Assembly (NCBI RefSeq): GCF_024218795.1 | Contig: NZ_CP100402.1 | Span: forward strand, 340,377 to 404,376 | From: Halorussus aquaticus | GTDB taxonomy: Archaea > Halobacteriota > Halobacteria > Halobacteriales > Haladaptataceae | Length of the DNA stretch: 64,000 nt | Reading direction: 5' to 3' | In this document: positions 24,701-34,956 of the stretch, in pieces | Layout of the letters: each line of letters starts with the position of its first letter | Numbering within the stretch: position 1 is the stretch's first letter | Notes under the pieces: generated by a model | Told to the model about the DNA's origin: nothing | Seen by the model: the letters and a program-made list of their open reading frames with translations, nothing else | The model's database searches: none | Made by a program: the position numbers and the translations under genes

Positions 24701-26876
24701 GAACAAGTCGGTGAATCCGAACGGGGAGGCGGTCGCAGAGTGGGTGGACGAACTGGAGGAGCGAGCGGAAGCGATGGCGGGCCACGATGACGCCCACAAC
24801 GACCCGGCGGGGCAGTTTCTGGAGAACGTGTATGCGATGGCGCTCTCGAATCTCGTAGATAAGTCAGCGACCCCGGACGGGGAAGCGGTCACAGAGTGGG
24901 TGGACGAACTGGAGGAGCGAGCGGAAGCGATGGCGGGCCGCGACGACGCCCACAACGACCCGGCGGGGCAATTTCTGGCGAACCTGTACGCGATGGCACT
25001 CTCGAAGCTCGCGGACAAGTCGGCGAATCCGAACGAGGAGGCGGTCACAGAGTGGGTGGACGAACTGGAGGAGCGAGCGGAAGCGATGGCGGGCCGCGAT
25101 GACGCCCACGACCTCCCGGCAAGGCAGCTTTTGGAAAACCTGTACGCGATGGCACTCTCGAAGCTCGCGGACAAGTCGGCGACCCCGGACGGGGAGGCTG
25201 TTACCGAGTGGGTGGACCACATCGCGGAACAGGTGGGCGAGGTGGCGGCCAGCGACACCCATTCCAAGCCGCAGGCAGAGTTCGTCGCGTGGACCTACGG
25301 GTTCGGTGTGGCACGAGTTCTCCCGGGCGATAGCGAGAGGCCGACGGTGTGGGGGCAGACACTCGCCGACCATACAGTCAATATACTACCCGACTCGGAA
25401 CTCGACACCTTCTATGACGCGGCACGCATCGGACTGATGCAGGAACCAAACTTCGACGGGCTACCGTGGCTAGTTGGCGACGTTCTCGACCGGACGGTTG
25501 CGGCGGAGTCGCCGGTTGGTGAGTCCCGCGACCAGCGAGTAGAACTGGTCGGTGGACTTGTCGCGGACATCGCTGAAGGATTCTGGTCGTTGGGACAACA
25601 CGACAGTTTCGAGTCGGACGTGTTCCGCGCTCTGACAGCGCGTGTCGGCGCGGTGGCGAGTACGAACGTCGAGTTTTTCCACGATTTGGCGAGTCGAGTG
25701 GCTGACAGTCTCGCAGACACCGATACCGACGACGCTGACACGGGTGTCGGGGCGTCTGGGGCGTGGCTGGCGCGAATCTACCCCGCGGCGCTCGTGGCCG
25801 TCGCCGACGCCGACTCGGCTACGTCAGATGACCTCAACACCGTCTACGAACAAGGCCGAGATGCACTCGCAGACGCGAGCAGGAAGGTAGTGGCGGAGTA
25901 CCACGCGCGGGCACTTGGCAGGGTTCCACGGGATGCCGTGGCGGATTGGCACGACCGAGCGGCCACCCGTGCGTGCGACGACCTCGGCGCTGACGCGCCT
26001 ACGGCTCTTTACCGAGTTGGTCTCCAGCACGTCCGCAACGGAAACGGCAGGACAGCGATGGCGTGTCTCGCGGGCGTCTGGCGTGCCCGAGACGCACTCG
26101 GCAACGAATCGGCCGTCACTGAGAGAATAGGCGTCGGCTATGCTGCACACCTCGCACTCGATATCAGTGACGCTGATGTGGACGAAGCCGTTCTCGACGC
26201 GCTTCCGGACGAGACGAACGACCACCCTGCGGCAGTTCAGGCGGTCGCCGCCGTTCTCGACGACCGCGACCCAGTTGTAACGCCCGACGAACTACGCGCG
26301 GACATCAACCCCGATGCCGACAGTCATTCGCTCGCTGACCTCGAAACGCTCGCCTACAGCGACCTGCTGGAAGCACTTACCCGGACGCCGCGCGACGACT
26401 ACGAAACCGCCCTTGAACTTATCGCCCACGACGGTGACGCTGAGACCGTTGTTTCGAGACTCCGTAGCGTTTGGGAGGCACGCGATGAGGTTGAGGAGGA
26501 CAGTGACGACTATGTGGCGGTTCTCTCGGGTGGTGTCTTGCTCGCCGCTCATGCGCTGGTTGTTGGCCCGGACGTAATCGACGCTGACCCAGACGTTATT
26601 CGCGAGACTGTCGCTCCGCACCGTGACCGGCTCTCGAACTCGGTTCGGACGCTCTTCGCGTACCTTGCTGACGACGCGCCGGACGCCGACCCTGAAGCGA
26701 TGGCAGAGCGAGCCGATACCGACAACCCCGAGGTCGAGGATCTCGAAACATTCGCTGTCGCGGCTGTGCTCGGTTTGGCGATGCGTCACGATGAGGAAGC
26801 GCAGGGCGACGAAACAGAAGGCTCGGACGCGACCGCCGAGACGGATTCGACCGTCCGCGACGATTCTAGGGATTGA
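21720..26876 (+). CDS. Giant dual P-loop NTPase with tandem repeats (candidate defence ATPase)
   Basis: This 1718-residue protein is intact. An N-terminal P-loop domain has Walker A GAPHIGKT (residues 34-41), Walker B PVVVDDFY (68-75) and LCLSTRPRDLDWL. A hydrophobic stretch near 302-320 (GSLPFVVAFGLLLW) may be a membrane helix. A coiled coil spans about 370-450. A second P-loop domain has GPHGSGKTT near 484 and a possible Walker B GTVIIECRDEL near 580. Helical repeats follow, including four nearly identical 52-residue units from residue 980 to 1187, then 530 acidic residues. The layout (NTPase plus long helical repeat sensor) recalls STAND-type defence ATPases, but I do not recognise an effector domain. 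The GTG at 21720 is about 26 bases after a TATA-like TACTTAT, suggesting a leaderless transcript. Confidence 0.8.
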   Translation: MSIRTMSGSVILRRPSDLDTDTVVSDDGVTIVVGAPHIGKTERFDHLADETELTCVDSLSAADEPTGPVVVDDFYTAYQHATLDDRREFLDTLADASHLCLSTRPRDLDWLCTTDLDTDANGETDADSTTDSSSTADPNIDVAAEASADRDLAGVLREALDAVVVLSYALDDPQDWEGVDGSVSADTLETYADRLSYDYALDADGVLANHLGDATYGPTLVPSVTLTLAADTDTATQGWLTESLREYVGATGLSMATTPFKTLGKKAAEYGQAITSGEVALDADIDRETVAALAGSAAPTAISALSGSLPFVVAFGLLLWRANPGNDMADLADDLFDHLLDDRLTPLDKARLETGLGLPPRTLDALDSIDDHVESQFIDAFASLPALQSDVEAMQAELRDHRDRLEAVEDGLANLAEEIYRGREKATEGLAHLETRLQNEEEVLLGERVHPDDVEYLPDEDGNKVDQLRDRLEDDTTDVVVLRGPHGSGKTTAAYKACRDLTDGDDNNYEVRLPRFGEATSVEQVIESSDKHTILYANFQTEVGLGAAGDNERQVEVGTVASGQQLRELQSWSCDHGTVIIECRDELHNSFTDKAPKKFAQAERDTREDATSITFERFDKKADAVRETTRWALDVLDYEGEYETVVDEVVDLANGNIEIAKLAARYAATEGEQLSAFGSAMELVHHDVQPVLDADADHGDVGEIYEQVCVTPGVQTRELVDLFEGNITKCAKTLAGYLGGDITDAENTTDDVGDGETAAGWHDYGPSDTTMSVNPDDSWRPRPIIYGRAVVEYEVFRTTAGNVQPDPNEIREDLDKYLGRYEATDDPEFALVRLARSLGGLYGRARKRDDDDLASAIYKVGVKWLLTDGVNDQLAISDEMDDDEVARRTDLFVRTIRTLLSHDVPVPATIFEQNTAQFLHGAQIEADRAETTPVTVIENLFAYALTNSRDIGPEQLTALQSLLPELAAACNKGFDANLGQFLENVYAMALSKLANKSVNPNGEAVAEWVDELEERAEAMAGHDDAHNDPAGQFLENVYAMALSNLVDKSATPDGEAVTEWVDELEERAEAMAGRDDAHNDPAGQFLANLYAMALSKLADKSANPNEEAVTEWVDELEERAEAMAGRDDAHDLPARQLLENLYAMALSKLADKSATPDGEAVTEWVDHIAEQVGEVAASDTHSKPQAEFVAWTYGFGVARVLPGDSERPTVWGQTLADHTVNILPDSELDTFYDAARIGLMQEPNFDGLPWLVGDVLDRTVAAESPVGESRDQRVELVGGLVADIAEGFWSLGQHDSFESDVFRALTARVGAVASTNVEFFHDLASRVADSLADTDTDDADTGVGASGAWLARIYPAALVAVADADSATSDDLNTVYEQGRDALADASRKVVAEYHARALGRVPRDAVADWHDRAATRACDDLGADAPTALYRVGLQHVRNGNGRTAMACLAGVWRARDALGNESAVTERIGVGYAAHLALDISDADVDEAVLDALPDETNDHPAAVQAVAAVLDDRDPVVTPDELRADINPDADSHSLADLETLAYSDLLEALTRTPRDDYETALELIAHDGDAETVVSRLRSVWEARDEVEEDSDDYVAVLSGGVLLAAHALVVGPDVIDADPDVIRETVAPHRDRLSNSVRTLFAYLADDAPDADPEAMAERADTDNPEVEDLETFAVAAVLGLAMRHDEEAQGDETEGSDATAETDSTVRDDSRD
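24657..25280 (+). repeat. Four 156-bp tandem repeats inside the giant gene
   Basis: Units begin at 24657, 24813, 24969 and 25125, exactly 156 bp (52 codons) apart. Each encodes QFLENVYAMALSKLADKS, then EAVTEWVDELEERAEAMAG and an acidic linker; the last copy diverges after VTEWVD. DNA identity is very high, so copy number could change by recombination. Confidence 0.9.
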
Positions 26877-26889
26877 CGTTGCCGATTGT

Positions 26890-27321
26890 CCGGAATGCGG
26901 TGGCGAGACGAGTGGGGAGGGCGTCGTCTGTTGGCGGTGCCACTAAATGGCGTTCGCCGACCCCGACGCGGAGACCGTGCGCGTCAAGACTGACGTGGAG
27001 CAGGCCCTCACGGGCCTGTAGGTTGGTCTCGCTGGTTCGAGAGGCACCTGCTGTTGGCGTGGTCGGGAGTTGCACGACAGCCATTGTGTCACCGTCTACA
27101 CGCATCGCACCGCCGGGTACGACCAGTGGAACCTCCCACGGGTCTACTGTCGAGACTCTAACGGTGGTGAGATCGAGACGCCCACGCTCGGGACGGTTGA
27201 GGTTGTCGTGACTGCCTTCCTTGGGGTGATGCAAATGGCGACTTCCCAGACGACTCGGTTGGCATTGACGGGTGTCGAACTAGAGGAGTACAGCGGTTCG
27301 GACGACGGAAGCGAGAGGTAG
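26890..27321 (+). pseudogene. Decayed fragments of a repeated hypothetical gene (copy 2)
   Basis: Short frames give CPECGGETSGEGVVCWRCH (a zinc-knuckle-like piece), then an AFADPDAETVRVKTDVEQAL piece, then TAGYDQWNLPRVYCRDSN, IETPTLGTVEVVVTAF and TTRLALTGVELEEYSGS. They lie in different frames but in a sensible order for one gene of about 140 codons. The last part matches the relic at 19690-19934. A downstream partial frame starting at 27070 is open to 27321, but it lacks the N-terminal half. Confidence 0.5.
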
Positions 27322-27427
27322 TGGACGAAGGCTCAGAACTGCTACTCTATCGCTGTTCTTTTTCGTTCGGTATTTAACCTCGGTGGAACCGGCCGAGATA
27401 TCTCGCTAACCAATGAATCGAGTACTT

Positions 27428-27586
27428 TTATATCGTACACAAGCGACCGTCATAGACCCCGCCTTTCTGCTTCAGTTGCTCAATTCTGATGTCGACTTCT
27501 GAAGCAGCCATCCAGAGCTTCGTCGCATAGCCTCGGACCAGTTTGACCGGAACACCATCCTCGTTCTTCTGCTCAAACTTGGACAT
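27428..27586 (-). CDS. Possible 52-residue protein at the array 1 edge
   Basis: The frame starts MSKFEQKNEDGVPVKLVRGY and runs through TKLWMAASEVDIRIEQLKQK to a stop at 27428. The composition is protein-like and the start lies 11 bases from the oldest repeat of array 1. It may be a small gene, or the tail of a gene cut by array growth. No family is recognised. Confidence 0.35.
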   Translation of the reverse strand: MSKFEQKNEDGVPVKLVRGYATKLWMAASEVDIRIEQLKQKGGVYDGRLCTI

Positions 27587-27597
27587 ACGCTTCTTGA

Positions 27598-30500
27598 GCT
27601 TCAACCCCACAAGGGTACGTCTGGAACCCCTGACATAAAGCGTCCCACATCTCGGGGAGTTCGCTTCAACCACATAAGGGTACATCTGGAACTCGGGTCC
27701 TGGGCGCTGATACGCACGATATTCGGCTTGCTTCAACCCCATAAGGGTGCATCTGGAACACGCGTCCGTTCGAGGCTGACGAGGACACGCTCCGCGGCGG
27801 GCTTCAACCCCACAAGGGTGCATCTGGAACGGCGGAGGTCCTCGAACACGTCGAGGAACTGGAGCTTCAACCCCACAAGGGTGCATCTGGAACTCCCCGA
27901 GTCGATTTCGACCTGAAGGCCGATGCTGCTTCAACCCCACAAGGGTGCATCTGGAACCGCGTCAGAACCGAGGGCAAAGGAACTCGTCGGCGCTTCAACC
28001 CCACAAGGGTGCATCTGGAACCCGGGAGGACGCCGAGAATGGACCCGAGCGCCGCGCTTCAACCCCACAAGGGTGCATCTGGAACGGGTTGACGGTGCTG
28101 CCGTCGTTCGGGTTCTCTATCTGCTTCAACCCCACAAGGGTGCATCTGGAACGCTCGTCCGCCGCGTCGTGATCGAGGCTCACGCGCTCGCTTCAACCCC
28201 ACAAGGGTGCATCTGGAACCGTTCTTCCTCCTGATAGCATTAAGTACTGGCGTGTGCTTCAACCCCACAAGGGTGCATCTGGAACACAGTGTTTATAAAC
28301 GGGAGTGCGACGGACCCGACGCTTCAACCCCACAAGGGTGCATCTGGAACGGTGTGGGTCCACGCAGAGACGCCAGCAGTCAGCGCTTCAACCCCACAAG
28401 GGTGCATCTGGAACCCCGCAACTCGTCGGCGTCACAACGCTACTCATGCTTCAACCCCACAAGGGTGCATCTGGAACCGTGAAACGCGACGGAAGTCAGT
28501 ACGCGCTCGACGCTTCAACCCTACAAGGGTGCATCTGGAACCAAGCTGCTCACTTGTTTGCCCCGGTTTGTTCACGGCGCTTCAACCCCACAAGGGTGCA
28601 TCTGGAACCAGACTCCTCGTAGGCGGCGTCGATTCGGGATTGCTTCAACCCCACAAGGGTGCATCTGGAACAGCAAGGTCGAACTCGCGTCGTGGCACTC
28701 GGATTCGCTTCAACCCCACAAGGGTGCATCTGGAACAGCAAGGTCGAACTCGCGTCGTGGCACTCGGATTCGCTTCAACCCCACAAGGGTGCATCTGGAA
28801 CGGTGATAATCTGGGTGATTCCGTGGCTATGATAGATGCTTCAACCCCACAAGGGTGCATCTGGAACCGCGGTCCGGTTCACCGTGGCATTGAGAGCCTG
28901 AGCTTCAACCCCACAAGGGTGTATCTGGAACGACACCACTCAGGGTTTCGGGGTTCAGGACCAGCTGGACGCTTCAACCCCACAAGGGTGCATCTGGAAC
29001 CGACTGGATAATCGACCTATGAGCGGGGCGATGTGGCTTCAACCCCACAAGGGTGCATCTGGAACTCGGCTTCGCGGCTTCCGTCTCACGTTCGCCGACG
29101 CCGCTTCAACCCCACAAGGGTGCATCTGGAACCGGGCCTCAGCCACCATGTCGCGGTTCTCGGCTTCGCTTCAACCCCACAAGGGTGCATCTGGAACCGG
29201 GCCTCAGCCACCATGTCGCGGTTCTCGGCTTCGCTTCAACCCCACAAGGGTGCATCTGGAACCGGTTCACCTCGGTATGAAGTGGCACGTTCCATGAAGC
29301 TTCAACCCCACAAGGGTGCATCTGGAACACCGTCACCGATCAAGATACCGTCGTCCGTTATCTCGCTTCAACCCCACAAGGGTGCATCTGGAACAATTAG
29401 AAAACGGTGAGCGAAAACCGTGTGAGCAATGCTTCAACCCCACAAGGGTGCGTCTGGAACGACGCCGCTTTCTGGCCAACCCGTTCGCCGTCCATGCTTC
29501 AACCCCACAAGGGTGCGTCTGGAACGCGAACCCCGCACCGGAGACAAAGCCGAGTTATTCCGCTTCAACCCCACAAGGGTGCGTCTGGAACCGGAGATAA
29601 TCGCCCCGTTCACCGGGCTGGCCGCTGCTTCAACCCCACAAGGGTGCGTCTGGAACAAGATGTAGTTCGGGGACCAGAGCAAATTCACGATGCTTCAACC
29701 CCACAAGGGTGCGTCTGGAACGAAACACCAACGACACTCCCTCCGGTTCTCCCCGGAGCTTCAACCCCACAAGGGTGCGTCTGGAACGAAACACCAACGA
29801 CACTCCCTCCGGTTCTCCCCGGAGCTTCAACCCCACAAGGGTGCGTCTGGAACTACCTGACGTTGGTTGGCCTTGGTGCGTTCCTCATGCTTCAACCCCA
29901 CAAGGGTGCGTCTGGAACCTTCGGTGCTGATGGGTCGTTCCCGACTCAAATTCTGCTTCAACCCCACAAGGGTGCGTCTGGAACACGTCCGTGATCTCGT
30001 AGCCCCACCACTCGCCCGTGCTTCAACCCCACAAGGGTGCGTCTGGAACTCCCCGAGGACGAAATCGTGGACGCTGCCGAGAAGCTTCAACCCCACAAGG
30101 GTGCGTCTGGAACCGGAGTGACGGTAACACCCCGGCGAAAGTGAAAGGGGCTTCAACCCCACAAGGGTGCGTCTGGAACTCCACCTCTGTCTCGAACCCC
30201 TCGATGGCCTGTTCGCTTCAACCCCACAAGGGTGCGTCTGGAACGGGATTCCTCCCACTTGGGTAGATGCACTACCCACGCTTCAACCCCACAAGGGTGC
30301 GTCTGGAACGAGGCCGTCGTTCGGGTCGACGCCGTCGACGCGCAGGCTTCAACCCCACAAGGGTGCGTCTGGAACACGTTGATAGAAGACTACTCAGTCG
30401 TCCTGCGCGCTTCAACCCCACAAGGGTGCGTCTGGAACCCGGCAGACCGACGAGGTGGTCGCGGTGGTCGAGGCTTCAACCCCACAAGGGTGCGTCTGGA

Positions 30501-31026
30501 ACCGTAGGTCTGCTCCTGCTCGTAGAGCGTCTGTTCGCTTCAACCCCACAAGGGTGCGTCTGGAACGGCCAGGAACGGCGTCGCGCTGGCCCAGGAATCG
30601 AAGCTTCAACCCCACAAGGGTGCGTCTGGAACACGGTGACCGGCGTGACCTTCGGGGACCTCGGAATTGCTTCAACCCCACAAGGGTGCGTCTGGAACGA
30701 GCGGGCGGACGGCGAACGAATCGAGGTGCTATCGCTTCAACCCCACAAGGGTGCGTCTGGAACCCCACCTCGACGCCGGGTGTCGCCGAAGGCTTGGAGC
30801 TTCAACCCCACAAGGGTGCGTCTGGAACACGGGGTAACGCCTAACCCCTCGCGGCCGGAACTCCGCTTCAACCCCACAAGGGTGCGTCTGGAACCGAGCG
30901 CGTTCACGGGTTCCTGCGCGGCGTCGTAGTCGCTTCAACCCCACAAGGGTGCGTCTGGAACCGCGCGTAGAAGTCCGAGGGAGCGAACGCGACCACGCTT
31001 CAACCCCACAAGGGTGCGTCTGGAAC
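27598..31026 (-). CRISPR. CRISPR array 1, about 53 repeats
   Basis: I count 53 copies of a 30-bp repeat at 63-71 bp spacing, giving spacers of about 33-41 bp. On the minus strand the repeat begins GTTCCAGAYGCACCC and ends GTTGAAGC. The 25 leader-proximal repeats (29431-31026) read GACGC; the next 27 read GATGC, including two degenerate copies at 27663 and 27730. The most distal copy at 27598 reads GACGT. The leader lies at the high-coordinate end. Duplicated neighbouring spacers occur at 28672/28737, 29133/29198 and 29722/29788. Long open frames across the array are artefacts of the repeat. Confidence 0.98.
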
Positions 31027-31140
31027 CATGCCGGAATCACCGGCTACACGTGTTCTCGTTGGCGAACCCATACAAGTGTTTCCGTCGACCTCCAATTCCC
31101 CCTGAACCCCCAGGGGGTCGACGGAGTGACAGCCGGATAG
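31027..31140 (-). promoter_or_regulatory. CRISPR leader 1
   Basis: The 114 bp between the first repeat of array 1 and the cas3 stop codon match the leaders of arrays 2 and 3. They share a nine-base inverted repeat CCGTCGACC/GGTCGACGG (31116-31124 and 31082-31090), the block GGAAACACTTGTATG, and a GCCGG-5-CCGGC hairpin (31030-31044) touching the first repeat. Confidence 0.85.
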
Positions 31141-34092
31141 TTATCGATGGATTCGACTCGATGGGCCACCGCCATCGTCAGCGACGAATCCGCCGCCGTC
31201 GAGTTTGTACGCGCCGTATCCTTCCGTTCCGTAGTGAACGAATACGTCGATACCGTCACTATCGGTCCGTGCGGAACGGTCGGCAGTAACGTGAGTCGGC
31301 AGGGACTCTTCGAGATCTCGAACCGGAATGGACACGCGAAGATCCGCGAGGTCAGCGAGTTGACTGAAGCCCTCGCTTGCGTGCTGTTGGAATGCATCGC
31401 CGAGGTCGTCTAGACGCTGTTCGTCTGTTTCGGTGACTGCGACGAGAAGGTCGACGGTTTCGTAGCTGTCGTCGATGAGCGACCGTCGGCCGAGTTCTTC
31501 CGCGTTGCTCGCGTCAATGCATTCGACTAGTTTCTCGGTTGATAACGAGTGGCTTTCGATGGCTTCGAAGTAGCGCGGAATCGCCTCGTGTTCGAGCGTT
31601 ACGCTGGAGAGCGTCACGCCCTCGCTTTCGCGGCAGTCAAAGAGTATCTCGGCGGCGTCCTGTAGAAGATTTCCGTCGTAGACGTATTCGGACGGCGGCT
31701 TCCGGTCTTGTGCATCGTCTTCGGACTCGTCGTCCTCGACGGGATCGAGCATCCAGACTGTTACTTTGCCGTTCTCTGGCCCCCACTCGAATGACCGATT
31801 GCATCGACCGGCGGTCTGGACGACGCTGTCGAGCGGTGCGATGTCTCGGTACGCTCGCGCGAAACTGATGTCCACGCCTGCTTCGATGGCTTGCGTCGAG
31901 ACGAACGCGAACGGGACGTTAGCGGTCGAGAGTACGTCGGCGACCGCGATGAGGACGCGTCGGTCAAGCGGGCGGTATCGGGAGTTGAATGTCGCAACGT
32001 ATCGCCTTCCCGAACAATCGCTGGTGGAGTACCACTCGTCGCTATCGATGTTCCTCTCGAAGCCGAGTTCGCGGAGCGTCCGAGCGGCGAGTGCCTCGTG
32101 GTCGGGGAGTTCGTCCGTATCCATATCCACCTCGCGGAGAACGTTCTCGTAGGTCTCGCCGACGTGGGTCGCAGGATGACCGTTCGACAAGAATTCGTTT
32201 TCGATGCAGTCGGTTAGTTCCCGCGAGCTGCCGATGGTGTTGCAGACCGCGAGAACCGAACGTCCGTTGGCTGGCTCGCCAGAAGACGACCGTGTCGCGT
32301 CCACGATTTCTGACGCCGCCGCTTCGTGAGAGAGTGGCGTTCCACCGGAGTTCGATGTGGCTGTCTCGACGGACTCATGGATATCGTAGCGGACGCGTGC
32401 GACGGCCTCCGACGCCTGCCGCTCAAACGACCTCCCATCGCCGAGGGCGTGCGCGGACGGTGCTGTCTCGGACTTGTCCGCATTCGATGCTAACAATGAC
32501 CGTGTATCGAAGTCTCCTTCGGTGAACAGGGTCGGTTGAGTCGCGGTCATCGAGATGACGCGAGCGTCGTATTCGTCGATGAGTAGCCGAGTAAGTCGGC
32601 GGATCGCATCCCACCAGCGCTTCGGAAGTGCCTGTGGTTCGTCAAGGACGATAACGGCGTCGCGGAGCGCAGGAAGTTTCAGTCCTTGTCCGTTCGTCGG
32701 TCCGGCGAGACTCTCGAAAAGTTGGACGAACGTCGTGAGAACGACGCCCGACCGCCAACTCTCGCCGAGCAGTTCGGCCTTCGACCAGTTCACGTCCTTC
32801 TCGCCGTTGCCGGACTCCGGGTCCGTTTCGGCGTCGGTGTACGTCACTGTCTCTACGAGGTAGTGGTGGACGGTGAACGCGTTGCTCCGCGGGTCGGCGT
32901 CGAAGATGTCTTCATCCTCGAAGATATCGCGTGTTTGTTCGATAATGGACGTGTAGGGGAGTGCGTACACGACCGTCGGTTTCGTGTCTCGGTCGTGCTG
33001 GTCTGCGAGCGTGTCGCGGAGTTCAGAATGCGCCCGTGATTCCGGTGAACGTCTTGCCGAGTCCGGTGGGGAGCGTGAGCGTTCCGACTTCGCTATCAGC
33101 TAACTCCGGCGCGTTCGCTCGGACGCGCTGCCGGGCCGCCTCACGGAGGACGTTGAGCGACGCCTCGTCAGTCGGGTCGATGTCGCCCACGTCGATATCG
33201 CGGTTGTCATCGCCCTCGTCCTCGTAGTCCGAGCCGTCCTGAAGCGATTCGATATGGCTCTCCAATCGGTCGAGTTCCAACGTCCGCGGTTCAAGTTTCG
33301 CTCGCTCGACCTCGCCCGCGGCAGTCTTGTCGGCGAACGTCAGCGAACTCCAGAGCCGGGTAATTCGGTCGTAGAGGTCGGTAGGGGCTGTTCGGAACCG
33401 GGTTTCAACGCCTTCGATCCTGTGCTGACTTCCCGGCGGAGTTCTTCGAGTAGTGTTCCGCTCTCGAACGCGTCGACGAACCCGTCCCACGAGACGATTC
33501 CGCCGGACGCCTTCTCAAGGAGCGTCGCCGCCACGTCACGACTCGGACCGTACGCTTGGACCTGCTCGATTTGCGGTCCGGCCCAATGCCCCTCTTGGTT
33601 CTGCTCGCCGTTCACCGCTTGGAACGTCGCCTCGGCGAAGTCGGGGAGCCGACCGTGGTGGCGGAGAATCGCACCCCACGCGGCGAGTCGGTCGCGCTCG
33701 CTAGCCCCCATCTTGCCGAGGGCGTAGTACGCCGCGAACGCGCCGAGTCGGGCGTGGTAAGTGTAACGCTGTCGGCCATTCTGCGGATACTCGTCTCGCA
33801 CATACAACTGGAACGCAGGTGCGACCTTACCGAAGTCGTGCAACCAGCCCACACACCGCGCGATGTCGGCTTGAAAAAGCTCTTTATTTTCTCCAGTACT
33901 GTTTTTATTACCATTCGATATCTCCGCATTTCTTCCAGAGTTGGCTCGCTGGCTCGCCCCTGTCTCGAACCGACCGAGCCAGACCGTTCGGTCGGCAACC
34001 TCCACGGCGTGGTCTACCAGCAGTTCGTCACCGCGATCCTCGTCCTCGCGCCGCCGAGAGATTATTTCGTCGGAAAGACGGTCAGCGTTCAT
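31141..34092 (-). pseudogene. cas3: cas3, type I nuclease-helicase, broken by two frameshifts
   Basis: The full Cas3 of about 980 residues is present but lies in three frames. Piece 1 (from 34092) has the HD nuclease: DHAVEVADR near residue 28 and CVGWLHDFGKVAPAF near 80. Piece 2 carries Walker A TLPTGLGKTFTG. Piece 3 (from about 33025) has the helicase motifs VVLTTFVQLFESLAG, VIVLDEPQALPKRWW and ISMTATQPTLF, then QAIEAGVDISFARAYR. The first shift is near 33427 (EELRREV joins QHRIEGVETRF if one C is restored) and the second near 33029 (TFTGIT joins AHSELRDTLAD if one G is removed). Everything else looks conserved, so it is either freshly inactivated or a sequencing artefact. It is the last gene of the cas6-cas8b-cas7-cas5-cas3 operon, six bases after cas5. 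Confidence 0.85.
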
Positions 34093-34098
34093 CAGTAG

Positions 34099-34947
34099 TC
34101 AGTAGAACGCTATTGTACGCCCATCAACTTCGCCGAGTGAGAGACCGTCGCCCGAGGTTTTCAGCGCGTCGCCGTCGGTGAACGCGTAGTCGGTGAACTC
34201 GGTCGTCCGGCGGTTTCGCCCGTCTGCTTCCATCGCGGCGGGAAGCCGCTCGACGTGGTGTGACGCCCCCGCGCTCGGGATGATGGTCTCGTCAGCCTCC
34301 GGAATCGCGGAATCGACCGTGACGGTCGCATCGTCCGTGGAAACAGCAGTTACGTCGTGTTCGACACCGGACTCGGGTGTCTCGACGCGAGCGAGTAGTT
34401 CCGAGAGTCCGAGTGACGGCGGATAGTGCGACGTCCCGCGTTCGAGATGGTGCTTGAGCGCGGTGTGAAACGCCTCGTCCTCGACCGCAATGTAGAGTCG
34501 GTACGCTGGGTCTACGACGTACTCGTAGCTGTGAATCTGACGGTTGTCGGTAGTGTCCGGGAACGACACTTTGACCGTCTTCTTCCCACTACCGCCAGCG
34601 CTGTCAAAGGTCTCTCCGGGATTCGTTCCAACGCCGAGACTCGGCTGGGTCATCGTACGGAGGTCGCCGACCGCTTCGATGCCGACCGCCGAGACCGCCG
34701 GGTCAAACACGTCGTAGTACTCGTCGCGGCCGACACCGACGATAGCAGCGAGCAGTCCCGCGACGGTCGTTCGCGGTGGAAGGCGATACGTCTGCTTAGT
34801 GACCGTCCGGTCGATGCGGCGGAAGTGCGCCCAGTCCCCGCGCACCGTGCAGACGAGACACGAGTCTGGGACGCCGTCGGTGAGTTCCGGCGGCGTCTCG
34901 CTCCGGTCCGGGGCCGGGTCCATCGCCCCGGCGTTCGCGTTAGTCAC
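34099..34947 (-). CDS. cas5: Cas5, type I-B Cascade subunit
   Basis: This is a 282-residue haloarchaeal Cas5, which caps the 5' handle of the crRNA in the Cascade complex. The family start appears after a short acidic leader: CLVCTVRGDWAHFRRIDRT, then YRLPPRTTVAGLLAAIVGVG, the classical Cas5 N-terminal ferredoxin-like fold. It lies nine bases downstream of cas7 and six bases upstream of cas3 in the same operon. The length is normal for the family and no frame damage is seen. Confidence 0.92.
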   Translation of the reverse strand: MTNANAGAMDPAPDRSETPPELTDGVPDSCLVCTVRGDWAHFRRIDRTVTKQTYRLPPRTTVAGLLAAIVGVGRDEYYDVFDPAVSAVGIEAVGDLRTMTQPSLGVGTNPGETFDSAGGSGKKTVKVSFPDTTDNRQIHSYEYVVDPAYRLYIAVEDEAFHTALKHHLERGTSHYPPSLGLSELLARVETPESGVEHDVTAVSTDDATVTVDSAIPEADETIIPSAGASHHVERLPAAMEADGRNRRTTEFTDYAFTDGDALKTSGDGLSLGEVDGRTIAFY

Positions 34948-34956
34948 GTTCGATCC

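Noticed and set aside
27923..31040. Long open frames through CRISPR array 1, and similar ones in arrays 2 and 3
   Set aside because: They only translate the repeat (FNPTRVHLE or STPQGCIWN patterns) and are open because the repeat has no stop in those frames.
33023..33490. Programmed frameshifting as an explanation for cas3
   Set aside because: The two breaks have no slippery heptamer or downstream structure that I can see, and such control is not known for Cas3.
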